This document shows positions 11,119-19,718 of a stretch of DNA of 64,000 nt, piece by piece. The first letter of the stretch is position 1, and the number at the start of each line of letters is the position of its first letter. The notes under the pieces were generated by a model that had not been told where the DNA came from, made no database searches, and worked only from the letters and a program-made list of their open reading frames with translations. The DNA comes from Azospirillum sp. TSH64 (GTDB lineage Bacteria > Pseudomonadota > Alphaproteobacteria > Azospirillales > Azospirillaceae), in contig NZ_LGQW01000015.1 of assembly GCF_003116035.1 (NCBI RefSeq), positions 2,445,353 through 2,509,352 of the forward strand, given 5' to 3'. The position numbers and the translations under genes were made by a program.

Positions 11119-11232
11119 TCAGTGGATGAACAGCTTCACGAAGATGCCGATCTGAAAGGCAAGCACGAAGCCAAGCATCCACTTCATCAGGGTCATGTCG
11201 GACTTCAGACCGCGATCTTCGGACCTCGGCAT
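11119..11232 (-). CDS. Small single-pass membrane protein (37 residues)
   Basis: This reading frame encodes a hydrophilic start (MPRSEDRGLKSD) and one membrane segment (WMLGFVLAFQIGIFVKLFIH). An internal ATG at 11196 would give a 25-residue form, MTLMKWMLGF onward. The longer start lies one base after the TGA of the DUF29 gene, which suggests translational coupling. Short proteins with a C-terminal FVKLFIH tail seem familiar from alphaproteobacteria, but I cannot assign a function. It is too short for standard gene finders to call with confidence. Confidence 0.6.
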   Translation of the reverse strand: MPRSEDRGLKSDMTLMKWMLGFVLAFQIGIFVKLFIH

Positions 11233-11233
11233 G

Positions 11234-11752
11234 TCAGTCGAGGTCCGGATGCGGGCCGGGGCCGGGCCAGTAACGCTCGTCCAGCGCCTCCCTGCCATAG
11301 GGACTGACCGTCGGGAAGGTGCCGGCGGGCAAGCCGGTTTCCAGCGATGCCTTTTGGACGGCCCGCTTGTAGAGCTTCGCATCCTCCAGCAATTCGGCAA
11401 GCAATGGGCGCAGGCTCGGGCTTTCCTCCACCACGTCTTCGATGCGATGGCGCTGTTCACCGATGGTTCCAAGCCAACTGCCGGTGCGCATGCCCGGCTG
11501 AAACTGGTACTTGAGGAGATGGGTGAGCAGCACTTCAAGCCGGTTGCGCAGTTCCTGCCGCTTGGCCTTACCCATATCCTCCAGCTCTTCGGCGAGGTTG
11601 GCGCGATCCAGTGCGGTAAGTGTACCCGAACGAAGCAGCGCCGCCTGACGTTCGATCCAGGCGACGAAGTCCTCGTCGTAAAGTCCGCTGTCCGGCGGGT
11701 CGGATGCGAGCTTGGTCGCCGGAGCGGGTGGCTCCGGACGCGGCGTGGACAT
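11234..11752 (-). CDS. DUF29 domain-containing protein
   Basis: The 172-residue protein carries the DUF29 pattern: LYDEDFVAWIERQAALLRSG, then NLAEELEDMGKAKRQELRNR, LLTHLLKYQFQPG, GSWLGTIGEQRHRIED and DERYWPGP. DUF29 proteins are small, helical, common in cyanobacteria and alphaproteobacteria, and of unknown function. In-frame starts exist at 11818, 11770 and 11752. The first lies inside a likely promoter (11800-11828), so one of the two later ones is used; 11752 best fits the family start. The next gene begins one base after this stop. Confidence 0.85.
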   Translation of the reverse strand: MSTPRPEPPAPATKLASDPPDSGLYDEDFVAWIERQAALLRSGTLTALDRANLAEELEDMGKAKRQELRNRLEVLLTHLLKYQFQPGMRTGSWLGTIGEQRHRIEDVVEESPSLRPLLAELLEDAKLYKRAVQKASLETGLPAGTFPTVSPYGREALDERYWPGPGPHPDLD

Positions 11753-11799
11753 GCCTCGGATGATGCGCATGGTCGGCCTGACGTAGAGCAGAAATTGAG

Positions 11800-11828
11800 A
11801 TATTGCCAAGCGTAGCACACGATGTCAG
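11800..11828 (-). promoter_or_regulatory. Sigma-70-type promoter for the DUF29 gene
   Basis: On the minus strand a -35 box CTGACA (11828-11823) and a -10 box CAATAT (11805-11800) are separated by exactly 17 bases. Transcription would begin near 11793, leaving a leader of 20-40 bases before the DUF29 start. This was read by eye and not tested. Confidence 0.5.
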
Positions 11829-11861
11829 GCCGGTCATCCTGGGCAAGGGTGGACACCCTTC

Positions 11862-12170
11862 CTAATGCCGCTGCTGCACCCCCACCGCACGCGTGGGGGA
11901 GCGGCGGCGGTCGAAGGGGTTGGGGTGGCGGGTGCAGGTGTCGTTGTAGAGCATCATCAGGGAGGCCGTTTCGGCCGCGCTGCGGCAGGTGGCGCAGCAC
12001 AGGTTGTCCCAGACCATCTGGCGGACGGCGGCATCGCCCCAGGGTTCATGCAGAAGCGAGGCGCCCTTTTCCAGCGCGGCCATGAAGGGGATATGTTCGT
12101 GGGCGGCGATCTGCGCCACCTCGTCCGCCTCCAGATCGGCCAATCCCAGACAATCTTCCATCGTGAGCAT
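11862..12170 (-). CDS. Small conserved hypothetical protein (102 residues)
   Basis: The product begins MLTMEDCLGLADLEADEVAQ and continues IAAHEHIPFMAALEKGASLL. I remember this pattern (TLEDCxxLSxLtexEvxAIAEHEH) from many small alphaproteobacterial proteins with no known role. The C-terminal half has three Cys (CCATC, then TCTRHP) and is basic at the end. The ATG at 12170 has a GGAGG site five bases upstream, which decides the start; the frame extends upstream without support. The 238-bp gap to pheA holds an imperfect hairpin at about 12252-12276 and nothing else I can name. Confidence 0.75.
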   Translation of the reverse strand: MLTMEDCLGLADLEADEVAQIAAHEHIPFMAALEKGASLLHEPWGDAAVRQMVWDNLCCATCRSAAETASLMMLYNDTCTRHPNPFDRRRSPTRAVGVQQRH

Positions 12171-12408
12171 GGCAACCTCCATCCGTGGCGCCATGGCCGT
12201 CGGCGGGGTCTCACCCGTCAGCCGCCGTGGTGTTTGTTGTAATCGGCCCCTTGTGGAACCGGCGCTTGCCGGTGCTTCCTGTATAACAACTTCAGCTAAT
12301 CTTGCCCAGCGCCGGCCGGACGCGGCCAAGGCTAAGTTGCGTCACTGCGGCGGAATGACGCGTGACTTGCGGCAACTGCGAAAAGACTTGCGGCGTTGCG
12401 GGAAAGCG

Positions 12409-13275
12409 TCAGTCCTCGCCGACGCGCTGGCTTTCCTGATAGCGGAAGGGGTTGGCCGGATAGACTCCCAGGATCTTCACCTCGCGGGCGAAGAAATCCA
12501 GCTCTTCCAGGGCGAGGCGCAGCGGGCGTTCGTCGGGATGGCCCTCGACGTCGGCGTAGAACTGGGTCTGGGTGAAGTGGCCGCCGACCATGTAGCTTTC
12601 CAGCTTGGTCATGTTGATGCCGTTGGTGGCGAAGCCGCCCAGCGCCTTGTAGAGCGCGGCCGGCACGCTGCGGACACGGAAGACGAAGGTGGTGATGGTC
12701 TTGCAGGAGCCCAGCGCCGGCAGCTTCGGCTCGCGCGCCAGGATCAGGAAGCGGGTGGTGTTGTGGGTGGCGTCCTCGATCCCGCTCTTCAGGATGTCGA
12801 GGCCGTAGATCTCGGCGGCCAGCGAAGAGGCGATGGCGGCATGGCGCGGGTCGTTCATCGCCGCGATCTCTTTCGCGGCGCCGGCCGTGTCTGCATGGTT
12901 GATCGCCTGCAGGCCCAGGCCGCGGATGGCGGTCTGGCACTGCGACAGCGCCTGGATGTGGCTGCGCACGGTCTGGATGCTGTCCAGCGTGGCGCCCTTC
13001 GGCGCCAGCAGCTGGTGATTCACCCGCTGGAAATGCTCGCCGATGATATGCAGGCCGCCTTCGGGCAGCAGATAGTGGTTGTCGGCGACGCGGCCGGCGA
13101 TGGAGTTCTCCACCGGGATCATCGCCAGCGAGGCCCGCCCGTCGCGCACGGCGGAGAAGGCGTCCTCGAAGGTGGCGCAGGGCATCGTCGTCATGGTCGG
13201 CCGCGCGTTGCGGCAGGCCAGATCGGAATAGGCGCCGGGGAAGCCCTGGAAGGCGATGATGTTGGACGTGCCCAT
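12409..13275 (-). CDS. pheA: Prephenate dehydratase
   Basis: This 288-residue monofunctional enzyme converts prephenate to phenylpyruvate in phenylalanine synthesis. The catalytic domain begins IAFQGFPGAYSDLAC and holds the Thr-Arg-Phe active-site motif in THNTTRFLIL near residue 165. A C-terminal ACT domain (KTITTFVFRVRSVPAALYKA, then KLESYMVGGHFTQTQFYADV) gives feedback control by phenylalanine in this family. No chorismate mutase domain is fused. It lies 51 bp downstream of kdsB on the same strand. Confidence 0.95.
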   Translation of the reverse strand: MGTSNIIAFQGFPGAYSDLACRNARPTMTTMPCATFEDAFSAVRDGRASLAMIPVENSIAGRVADNHYLLPEGGLHIIGEHFQRVNHQLLAPKGATLDSIQTVRSHIQALSQCQTAIRGLGLQAINHADTAGAAKEIAAMNDPRHAAIASSLAAEIYGLDILKSGIEDATHNTTRFLILAREPKLPALGSCKTITTFVFRVRSVPAALYKALGGFATNGINMTKLESYMVGGHFTQTQFYADVEGHPDERPLRLALEELDFFAREVKILGVYPANPFRYQESQRVGED

Positions 13276-13326
13276 GAGCGGAATTCCCCCGGCGGATCTT
13301 GAATAAAAGACCGACTGTGTCGGATG

Positions 13327-14112
13327 TCAGCCGGCTTGACGGCTGGAGAGGAGGGCGCAGGCGCGCTCCAGGTCGGCGGGAGTATCGACACCCAGCGGAA
13401 CCGCGTCAACGACCGCCGCGTCGATGCGCATGCCGTTCGACAGGGCGCGCAGCTGCTCCAGCCGCTCGCGCTGCTCCAGCACCGACGGCGGCAGCGACAC
13501 GAACCGCTCCAGCGCCGCCCGGCGGTAGGCGTAGAGACCGATGTGGTGGTAGAGCGGCCCGTCGCCGGTCGGCGCGGTGGCGCGGGTGAAATAGAGCGCG
13601 CGGCCCTGGCGGGCTCCGGCCGGCAGCTCCAGCACCGCCTTCACCACATTGGGGTTGGTCCGCTCCTCCTCCCGCGTGATCTCGGCCACCAGGGTGGCGA
13701 TGTCGACCTCCGGGTCGGCCAGCGGGGCGAAGGCGGCGCGCACGCTCTCCGGCTCGATGGTCGGCAGGTCGCCCTGCACATTCACCACCGCATCGTGCCG
13801 CCCCTCCGGGTCGATCAGCTGCAGCGCCTCGAAGATGCGGTCGGAGCCCGAGGGATGGTCGGGGCGCGTCAGCACCGCGGTGCCGCCGGCGGCCTCGACC
13901 GCGCGGGCGATCTCAGGCTCGGCGCAGGCGACCACCACCGGGCCGATCTCCGCCTCCATGGCGCGGCGCAGCACATGGACGATCATCGGCGCGCCGAGGA
14001 TGTCGGCCAGCGGCTTGCCGGGCAACCTGACGGAGGCCATGCGTGCCGGGATCACCACGACCGGGTTAGCCGGGCGGGCGACGGAGATGCTGGCGGGGGC
14101 GGCGGTCGGCAT
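13327..14112 (-). CDS. kdsB: 3-deoxy-manno-octulosonate cytidylyltransferase
   Basis: The 261-residue protein has the KdsB N-terminal signature [20 protein letters not shown] and the [12 protein letters not shown] and [12 protein letters not shown] motifs. It activates KDO with CTP to give CMP-KDO for the inner core of lipopolysaccharide. It is cytosolic. kdsB-pheA adjacency is common in alphaproteobacteria. The start at 14112 leaves a short N-terminal extension (about 16 residues) before the conserved strand. Confidence 0.95.
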   Translation of the reverse strand: MPTAAPASISVARPANPVVVIPARMASVRLPGKPLADILGAPMIVHVLRRAMEAEIGPVVVACAEPEIARAVEAAGGTAVLTRPDHPSGSDRIFEALQLIDPEGRHDAVVNVQGDLPTIEPESVRAAFAPLADPEVDIATLVAEITREEERTNPNVVKAVLELPAGARQGRALYFTRATAPTGDGPLYHHIGLYAYRRAALERFVSLPPSVLEQRERLEQLRALSNGMRIDAAVVDAVPLGVDTPADLERACALLSSRQAG

Positions 14113-14485
14113 GGCGCGGAAACTCCGGTGGGAAGGTCCGGTGGGTCAGGGAATCGGGACGCTTGGATTCGTGACGCTTTTCTGGCGCGGGTGAACCACG
14201 GACGCCGGGGCGGCGTCAAGGGGCGGCATCGGGCGATGGCATGTCGGACGGTGCGAGAGCCGCCAGGGGGCCGCAGCGCCTGCCTTCCGGCTGCTTTGCG
14301 ATGCAGCGTAATGCGCAAGCAAATTAAGTGGTTGGTGACTGCGACAAATTTGTATGCGACCTTTTTTCGCGGTCCGCCGGGCTATGAGAAGCTTCGGACC
14401 GCGGGCTATGGTAGCCGCGGCGCGTTCAGCCGCGGGCGGGAGAAACGCCGAGTGTACTGAAATTAGGGAACAAAGGGGCTCATCA
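14113..14485. other. Divergent intergenic region between kdsB and cytochrome c gene
   Basis: This 373-bp stretch has no convincing gene. It carries a 9-bp inverted repeat CGCGGTCCG / CGGACCGCG (14368-14376 and 14395-14403) and two copies of GGGCTATG within 23 bases. AT-rich sequence at 14310-14370 may hold the promoter of the cytochrome gene; no clear -35/-10 pair stands out. Confidence 0.5.
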
Positions 14486-15025
14486 ATGAGCATGGAGTGG
14501 AACAAGGTTTTCGGCGCCGTGCTGCTGGCCGGGCTGATCGCGATGCTGGCCGGATTCGCGTCCAAGGTGCTGGTTCATTCTAAGCCGCTCGAAAAGAGCG
14601 TCTATGTCGTCGCGACGCCCGAGGGGGCCAGCGCGCCCGCCGACAAGGGTGCCGCTCCCACCGGTCCGGCGCCGATCGCGCCGCTGCTCGCCGCCGCCAG
14701 CCCGGAGGCCGGCCAGAAGGTGGCCAAGGCCTGCGCGGCCTGCCACAGCTTCGACAAGGGCGGCGCCGCCAAGGTCGGTCCGAACCTGTTCGGAATCGTC
14801 GGCGGTCCGAAGGGCCACATGCAGGGCTTCGCCTACTCCGACGCGCTGGTCAAGACCGGGGGTACTTGGACCTATGACGAGCTGAACAAGTTCCTCTATG
14901 ACCCGAAGGGCTATGCTCCGGGCACCAAGATGACCTTCGCCGGCCTCAAGAAGGATGACGACCGCGCGGCCGTCGTCGCCTACCTGCGCTCGCTGGCCGA
15001 CAGCCCGCAGCCGCTGCCCCAGTAA
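14486..15025 (+). CDS. Membrane-anchored class I cytochrome c (CycM-like)
   Basis: The protein is 179 residues. A single N-terminal membrane segment (VFGAVLLAGLIAMLAGFASK) is followed by a Pro/Ala linker, then a cytochrome c domain. The haem-binding motif CAACH lies near residue 82-86, and the sixth ligand is probably the Met of GTKMTFAGL near 153. This matches the cytochrome c-552/CycM type, which passes electrons from the bc1 complex to terminal oxidases. The anchor lacks a signal peptidase site, so the haem domain should stay tethered on the periplasmic face. The transcript ends at the strong hairpin after 15070. Confidence 0.9.
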   Translation: MSMEWNKVFGAVLLAGLIAMLAGFASKVLVHSKPLEKSVYVVATPEGASAPADKGAAPTGPAPIAPLLAAASPEAGQKVAKACAACHSFDKGGAAKVGPNLFGIVGGPKGHMQGFAYSDALVKTGGTWTYDELNKFLYDPKGYAPGTKMTFAGLKKDDDRAAVVAYLRSLADSPQPLPQ

Positions 15026-15069
15026 CCGCCTCCAGTACCAGGGTACCGGGCGCCGCCGCGGCCGGAAGA

Positions 15070-15110
15070 AAAAAAGCCCCGCTCTCGCAAGAGGCGGGGC
15101 CTTTTGTTTG
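15070..15110. terminator. Bidirectional intrinsic terminator
   Basis: A GC-rich hairpin (about 15076-15100, arms GCCCCG...CTCT / AGAG...CGGGGC around a CGCA loop) is followed by TTTTG on the plus strand and preceded by AAAAAAA. It can therefore end both the cytochrome gene and the convergent Nudix gene. Confidence 0.85.
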
Positions 15111-15144
15111 TCCGGATAGGCACCCGGCCGGCGAAGCGCCGGGC

Positions 15145-16020
15145 TTACCGCCGCAGGCTGCGGGCGATCTCCAGATAGTCGGGATCGTTTTCCGGCGTCA
15201 GCCGGCCATGGCGGATCAGGAAATCGGCCACCACAAGGGTCACGTTGAACTTCCACTCGCCGCTGCCGCGCACCGACTCCGCCACCTTGTCGAGCGGCCA
15301 GAGTTCGAAGCTCTCCACCTCGCCATCCGTGTTGACGGGGGTGAGGCCGGGCGGAAGCTCCAGATCGTAGACGAACAGGCGGTCGCGCTTCAGCCCGGCC
15401 GCCGTCTCCATGGTGTAGCTGATGGCGCCGACCGGCACGGCGCGCCGCGCGGTCTCGGCGTCGAGCCCGGCCTCCTCCGCCGCCTCCTTCTCCAGATTCT
15501 CGGCCAGGCTCAGGCCGATGGGCTGGCCGCCGGCGATCAGGTTGTCGAGCTGGCCCGGTGCCACCTCGCGGCCCTTGGCGCGCCGGCCGATCCATAGCAG
15601 AAGTCCGCCGGCCCCATTACCGGCGGAGTCGTCGCGGACGAAGCCGTTGATGTGCAGGCCGTAGGCCTCGATCCCGAAGGCACCGACGGCGGCACGGTCC
15701 AGCCGGGCCAGCGGCTCCGCCCCCCAGCGCGGCAGGACCGGGTAATATTCGCCGCGCAGCGCCTTGACCGTTCCCTGTTCCACCAGATAGGCGGCGGCAT
15801 GGTCGAGCAGGGTGGAGCGCGCCTCGAAATCCCGGATCTCGGGCGCGATGGTCAGCCGGTCGGCGGTGACGACGAAGCCGGGATCGACCCCGGGCAGCGC
15901 CTCGGCCAGGGCATGGCGCACCCAGCCCACGGTGTGGCCGTCCAGCTCGAACGGGCGGAAGCCGGACAGGTCGTGCGCGTTGCACGCGCGGATGTGATCG
16001 AGGAAGCTCATGCCGTCCAT
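15145..16020 (-). CDS. DUF4743 Nudix hydrolase (thiamin pyrophosphokinase-related)
   Basis: This 291-residue protein has an N-terminal DUF4743-like region (about 1-115, with FELDGHTVGWVRHALAEAL) and a C-terminal Nudix domain. The Nudix box appears as GGQPIGLSLAENLEKEAAEE followed by AGL, where the usual REUXEE is KEAAEE. Proteins of this architecture are related to the Nudix domain of yeast thiamin pyrophosphokinase Tnr3 and to plant Nudix hydrolases that clear oxidised thiamin diphosphates. That substrate is family knowledge and is not shown here. An ATG three codons in (16011) is an alternative start. Confidence 0.85.
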   Translation of the reverse strand: MDGMSFLDHIRACNAHDLSGFRPFELDGHTVGWVRHALAEALPGVDPGFVVTADRLTIAPEIRDFEARSTLLDHAAAYLVEQGTVKALRGEYYPVLPRWGAEPLARLDRAAVGAFGIEAYGLHINGFVRDDSAGNGAGGLLLWIGRRAKGREVAPGQLDNLIAGGQPIGLSLAENLEKEAAEEAGLDAETARRAVPVGAISYTMETAAGLKRDRLFVYDLELPPGLTPVNTDGEVESFELWPLDKVAESVRGSGEWKFNVTLVVADFLIRHGRLTPENDPDYLEIARSLRR

Positions 16021-16209
16021 CTAAGCGGGGCGGACGGGCCGGTGCAACCGCTCATCCAGAGCATGGGCCAGGGCATGAGCCAGGGCCGTGTGCACCCTCG
16101 TATATTTGGACATCTTGCGCGTCCCTGGTTGCCATCGTACACAGGTCGGGTCACGAAATGACCGTCGGCAGCATTCCGCCGGCCGGTCGCTCAAGCGAAA
16201 GGGCGGGGC

Positions 16210-16668
16210 GTGATGACTGACCGGTCGGCTGAGAGCGCTGCGGCAGGCAAGACGTCAGGCGAGACGGGGACGCCGTTCGGCGCCCTGTCGGTCCTGGTGG
16301 TCGAAGACGAATCCTTCACCCGCATGGTGCTGGCGAAGATGCTGGGCACGCTGGGCGTCAAGGCGGTCCATCAGGCCGCCGACGGCGAGTCGGGACTGGC
16401 GGTGGTCGCCGCCCACGCGCCCGACCTGGTGCTGTGCGATGTGGAAATGCAGCCGATGGACGGATTCGGTTTTGTCCGCGCTCTGCGCACCAGCGGCGAG
16501 TCGCGCCACAGCAGCCTGCCGGTCGTGTTCATGAGCGGCCGGGTCGACGACGACCGCAAGGCGCAGGCGCGCGACAGCGGCGCCCACGCGGTGCTGGCCA
16601 AGCCCGTCACCCCTGCGACCCTGCGCGAGGCGTTGAGCATCGGGGTGAAGGGCTGGCAGCCGGCCTGA
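16210..16668 (+). CDS. Stand-alone response-regulator receiver protein
   Basis: The product is 152 residues and consists of a single receiver domain after a Ser/Ala/Gly-rich N-terminus of about 24 residues. The acidic pocket is E31-D32, the phosphoacceptor D76 lies in LVLCDVEMQP, the switch Ser is in VFMSG (near 108) and the conserved Lys is K130 in LAKP. There is no output domain, so it acts like CheY or as a phosphate shuttle. No kinase is adjacent. Two consecutive ATG codons (16210, 16213) make the exact start ambiguous. Confidence 0.9.
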   Translation: MMTDRSAESAAAGKTSGETGTPFGALSVLVVEDESFTRMVLAKMLGTLGVKAVHQAADGESGLAVVAAHAPDLVLCDVEMQPMDGFGFVRALRTSGESRHSSLPVVFMSGRVDDDRKAQARDSGAHAVLAKPVTPATLREALSIGVKGWQPA

Positions 16669-17623
16669 GAGGCCATGCTGAGAGGCTGTCCGGCGGAAGG
16701 GCTGCCGGCACCGTGCGAAACTCCGGCTTGCCGCCGGAGATTGCTGCCGCCACTGGGGGCAAGCGGGGGCCGCAGGCCTGCCTTCAAAATTTCCCACCCC
16801 GTGGCAAGCGTGCCAAGCCATTGAAACAATTCGGTAATCCAGCGGTAACCCTCCACCGTGCCGCGTTGGCGCCCCATCCTCACCCAATTTCCGCCTTGTT
16901 GATGGGCACGATTGGGACGCAACATGACCTCAAGGAAGTGTTGGGGGATCTGTTGCGAGGCCGTGGCCGACACTGCGGCAGACCGCAAGTCTCTCAACCG
17001 GATATTGTTAAGGTTTGGAGTTCAGTATCGACGGTAAATCCCTGCGCCGTGCTTGGTCGAGGCGGCGCGTCTGCTTGAGGAGGCCGATGGCGTGACAAGG
17101 AGCGCCCGATGGAACCCGCTTGGGTCGCATCGCACTGGGCAGTTCTTCCCGATCGGACGGGCAACGACGATTGCCGCCGGTTCCACGCCGTCACCTTTCG
17201 ACACCGTCACACCTCTTTCCCCGAACCTTCCGACGCATGCGCGGCCGATACGCGCGTGGGTTGAGCAGGTGCGCTCGCCGCACCCACACCGGCCGCAGGA
17301 CCTAGGTCCTATGGCTGAGGCCAGCTTCACCGCGGGCTTTCCGGCTATGGAGCCTGAGTGCCTGGAAAGCTCCAGGTGGAGCATTACATTCAAAAATGAC
17401 TCGTTCGGGGGTCGCCGCGTCACGAGACGGACCTCTCCCGGCCTTCACAGGACCGTTCCTTACACCAGACCGCTGGCTTCTATCGCTGAGCGGGGAGGCT
17501 GCGGACCCTGCGCGGTCCGCGCCTTCCCTGGAGTGCCCCTTGGATCGCGGCATGCGCCGCGCCCTGCCGCCGCAGCCACCGGCGGCCCCCCGGCGCATCG
17601 GACCAGATAAGACGGAGCGACGA
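16669..17623. other. Long non-coding, palindrome-rich leader upstream of prkA
   Basis: No convincing gene lies in these 955 bases. Open frames here are Arg/Ser-rich and have no usable ribosome sites. What I can see is a set of dyads: CTCCGGC-TTGCC-GCCGGAG (16721-16739), TGGCA-AGCG-TGCCA (16802-16815), the perfect palindrome AGGACCTAGGTCCT (17297-17310), CCTGGA-AAGC-TCCAGG (17361-17376) and GCGGACC-CTGCGC-GGTCCGC (17501-17520). Together they suggest a long regulated promoter/leader for the prkA operon. Confidence 0.55.
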
Positions 17624-19570
17624 ATGTTCCCGGCCGACGAACTGTTCACGCGCTACACGCAGAATTACGAGACCCGCCGCGAAACCGAGATGTCCTTGAT
17701 GGACTATCTCCAGCTGTGCCGCGACGACCCGATGTCCTACGCCTCGGCCTCCGAACGCATCCTCGCCGCCATCGGCGAACCGGAGGTGGTCGACACGGCC
17801 CGCGACCCGCGCCTGGGCCGCATCTTCATGAACCGGACCATCAAGGTCTATCCCGCCTTCTCCGAGTTCTACGGCATGGAAGAGACGATCGAACGGATCG
17901 TCGGCTTCTTCCGGCACGCAGCACAAGGGCTGGAGGAGCGCAAGCAGATCCTCTACCTGCTGGGCCCGGTCGGCGGCGGCAAGTCGTCGCTGGCGGAACG
18001 GCTGAAGTCGCTGGTGGAGAAATGCCCGATCTATGTGCTGAAGGCCGGCAAGGAGATCAGCCCGACCTTCGAAAGCCCGCTCGGGCTGTTCAACCCGGAC
18101 GAGATCGGCGACGAGCTTGAGGAGCGCTTCGGCATTCCCAAGCGCCGCCTGACCGGACTGATGAGCCCGTGGGCGGTCAAGCGCCTCGACGAGTTCGGCG
18201 GCGACATCAACCGCTTCAAGGTGGTGAAGCTCCACCCCAGCAAGCTGCGCCAGATCGGCGTCACCAAGACCGAGCCGGGCGACGAGAACAACCAGGACAT
18301 CTCGTCGCTGGTCGGCAAGGTCGACATCCGCAAGCTGGAGATCTACAGCCAGAACGATCCCGACGCCTACAGCTTCTCCGGCGGCCTGAACCGGGCGACC
18401 CAGGGCATGCTCGAATTCGTCGAGATGTTCAAGGCGCCGATCAAGATGCTGCACCCCCTGCTGACCGCGACGCAGGAGGGCAACTATGTCGGCTCGGAGA
18501 ACATCGGCGCCATTCCCTTCCAGGGCGTGATCCTGGCCCACTCCAACGAGGCGGAGTGGCAGACCTTCAAGAACAACAAGAACAACGAAGCCTTCATCGA
18601 CCGCATCTGCGTGATCAAGGTCCCCTACTGCCTGCGGGTGGCGGAGGAGCAGAAGATCTACGAGAAGCTGGTCAACGGCTCCGACCTGTCGACCGCGCCC
18701 TGTGCGCCGGCGACGCTGGAGATGCTGGCGCGCTTCTCGGTGCTGTCGCGGCTGCGCGAGCATCCGAACAGCAGCGTCTACAGCAAGATGCGGGTCTATG
18801 ACGGCGAGAGCGTCAAGGAGACCGATCCCAAGGCCAAGTCGATGCAGGAGTACAAGGACCAGGGCGGCGTCGACGAGGGCATGGGCGGCATCTCCACCCG
18901 CTTCGCCTTCAAGGTGCTCGCCTCGACCTTCAACTACGACTCGACCGAGATTTCGGCCGATCCGGTGCATCTGATGTATGTGCTGGAGCAGGCGATCCGC
19001 CGCGAACAGTTCCCGGAGGAGACGGAGAAGAAATACGTCGAGTTCATCAAGGCCGAACTCGCCCCGCGCTACGCCGAGTTCATCGGCAACGAGATCCAGA
19101 AGGCCTATCTGGAATCCTACTCCGACTACGGCCAGAACCTGTTCGACCGCTATGTCGATTATGCCGACGCCTGGATCGAGGATCAGGACTTCAAGGATCC
19201 CGACACCGGCCAGCTGATGAACCGCGAGCTGCTGAACCAGGAGCTGACCAAGATCGAGAAGCCGGCGGGCATCGCCAACCCGAAGGACTTCCGCAACGAG
19301 GTGGTGAAGTTCGCGCTGAGGGCGCGGGCGGCCAATTCCGGCCGCAACCCGTCCTGGACCTCCTACGAGAAGATCCGCGAGGTGATCGAGAAGCGGATGT
19401 TCAGCCAGGTCGAGGACCTGCTGCCGGTCATCAGCTTCGGCTCGAAGAAGGACGGCGACACCGAGAAGAAGCACACCGAGTTCGTCTCGCGCATGATGAC
19501 CCGCGGCTACACCGAGCGACAGGTCCGCCGGCTGGTCGAGTGGTACATGCGGGTGAAGCAGGCGGGCTGA
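17624..19570 (+). CDS. prkA: PrkA family serine protein kinase / AAA ATPase
   Basis: This 648-residue protein begins MFPADELFTRYTQNYETRRE, as usual for PrkA. It has an AAA Walker A loop GPVGGGKS at 114-121 and the long PrkA C-terminal domain (EQFPEETEKKYVEFIKAELA onward). In enterobacteria PrkA/YeaG is induced by starvation and is linked to nitrogen-stress survival. In Bacillus PrkA acts in sporulation, and both kinase and protease activities have been reported. The ATG at 17624 has a GGAG site six bases upstream. yeaH and a spoVR-family gene follow in the same direction, a conserved trio. Confidence 0.96.
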   Translation: MFPADELFTRYTQNYETRRETEMSLMDYLQLCRDDPMSYASASERILAAIGEPEVVDTARDPRLGRIFMNRTIKVYPAFSEFYGMEETIERIVGFFRHAAQGLEERKQILYLLGPVGGGKSSLAERLKSLVEKCPIYVLKAGKEISPTFESPLGLFNPDEIGDELEERFGIPKRRLTGLMSPWAVKRLDEFGGDINRFKVVKLHPSKLRQIGVTKTEPGDENNQDISSLVGKVDIRKLEIYSQNDPDAYSFSGGLNRATQGMLEFVEMFKAPIKMLHPLLTATQEGNYVGSENIGAIPFQGVILAHSNEAEWQTFKNNKNNEAFIDRICVIKVPYCLRVAEEQKIYEKLVNGSDLSTAPCAPATLEMLARFSVLSRLREHPNSSVYSKMRVYDGESVKETDPKAKSMQEYKDQGGVDEGMGGISTRFAFKVLASTFNYDSTEISADPVHLMYVLEQAIRREQFPEETEKKYVEFIKAELAPRYAEFIGNEIQKAYLESYSDYGQNLFDRYVDYADAWIEDQDFKDPDTGQLMNRELLNQELTKIEKPAGIANPKDFRNEVVKFALRARAANSGRNPSWTSYEKIREVIEKRMFSQVEDLLPVISFGSKKDGDTEKKHTEFVSRMMTRGYTERQVRRLVEWYMRVKQAG

Positions 19571-19718
19571 GGCCGGCGGGTCGGGACAGCTGGACCGGGG
19601 GGACGCTTAATTGCCGCGGGGCGGGGTGTTGCAACGCCCCGCGGCAACCCCACTGTCATAGAAAGCTGTCAGGATCCTAAGGCCGCGTGACGAAACGGGT
19701 GGGAGGGCCAGCCCCTTG

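Noticed and set aside
14300-14370. Sigma-70 promoter for the cytochrome c gene
   Set aside because: Several weak hexamers (TTGGTG, TTGCGA, TATGCG, CAAATT) are present, but none pairs well at 16-18 bp.
17112-17140. Possible EcfG (general stress sigma) promoter, GGAAC upstream of prkA
   Set aside because: No CGTT-type -10 element occurs at 16-17 bases from the GGAAC.
17022-17610. Candidate short proteins in the prkA leader on both strands
   Set aside because: Composition is Arg/Ser/Pro-rich, no usable ribosome sites are present and no family pattern is visible; the region is better read as regulatory.
17480-19474. Minus-strand open frame of over 660 codons opposite prkA
   Set aside because: Leu/Asp/His/Arg repeats mirror the prkA codons. 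prkA itself has Walker A and full family similarity.
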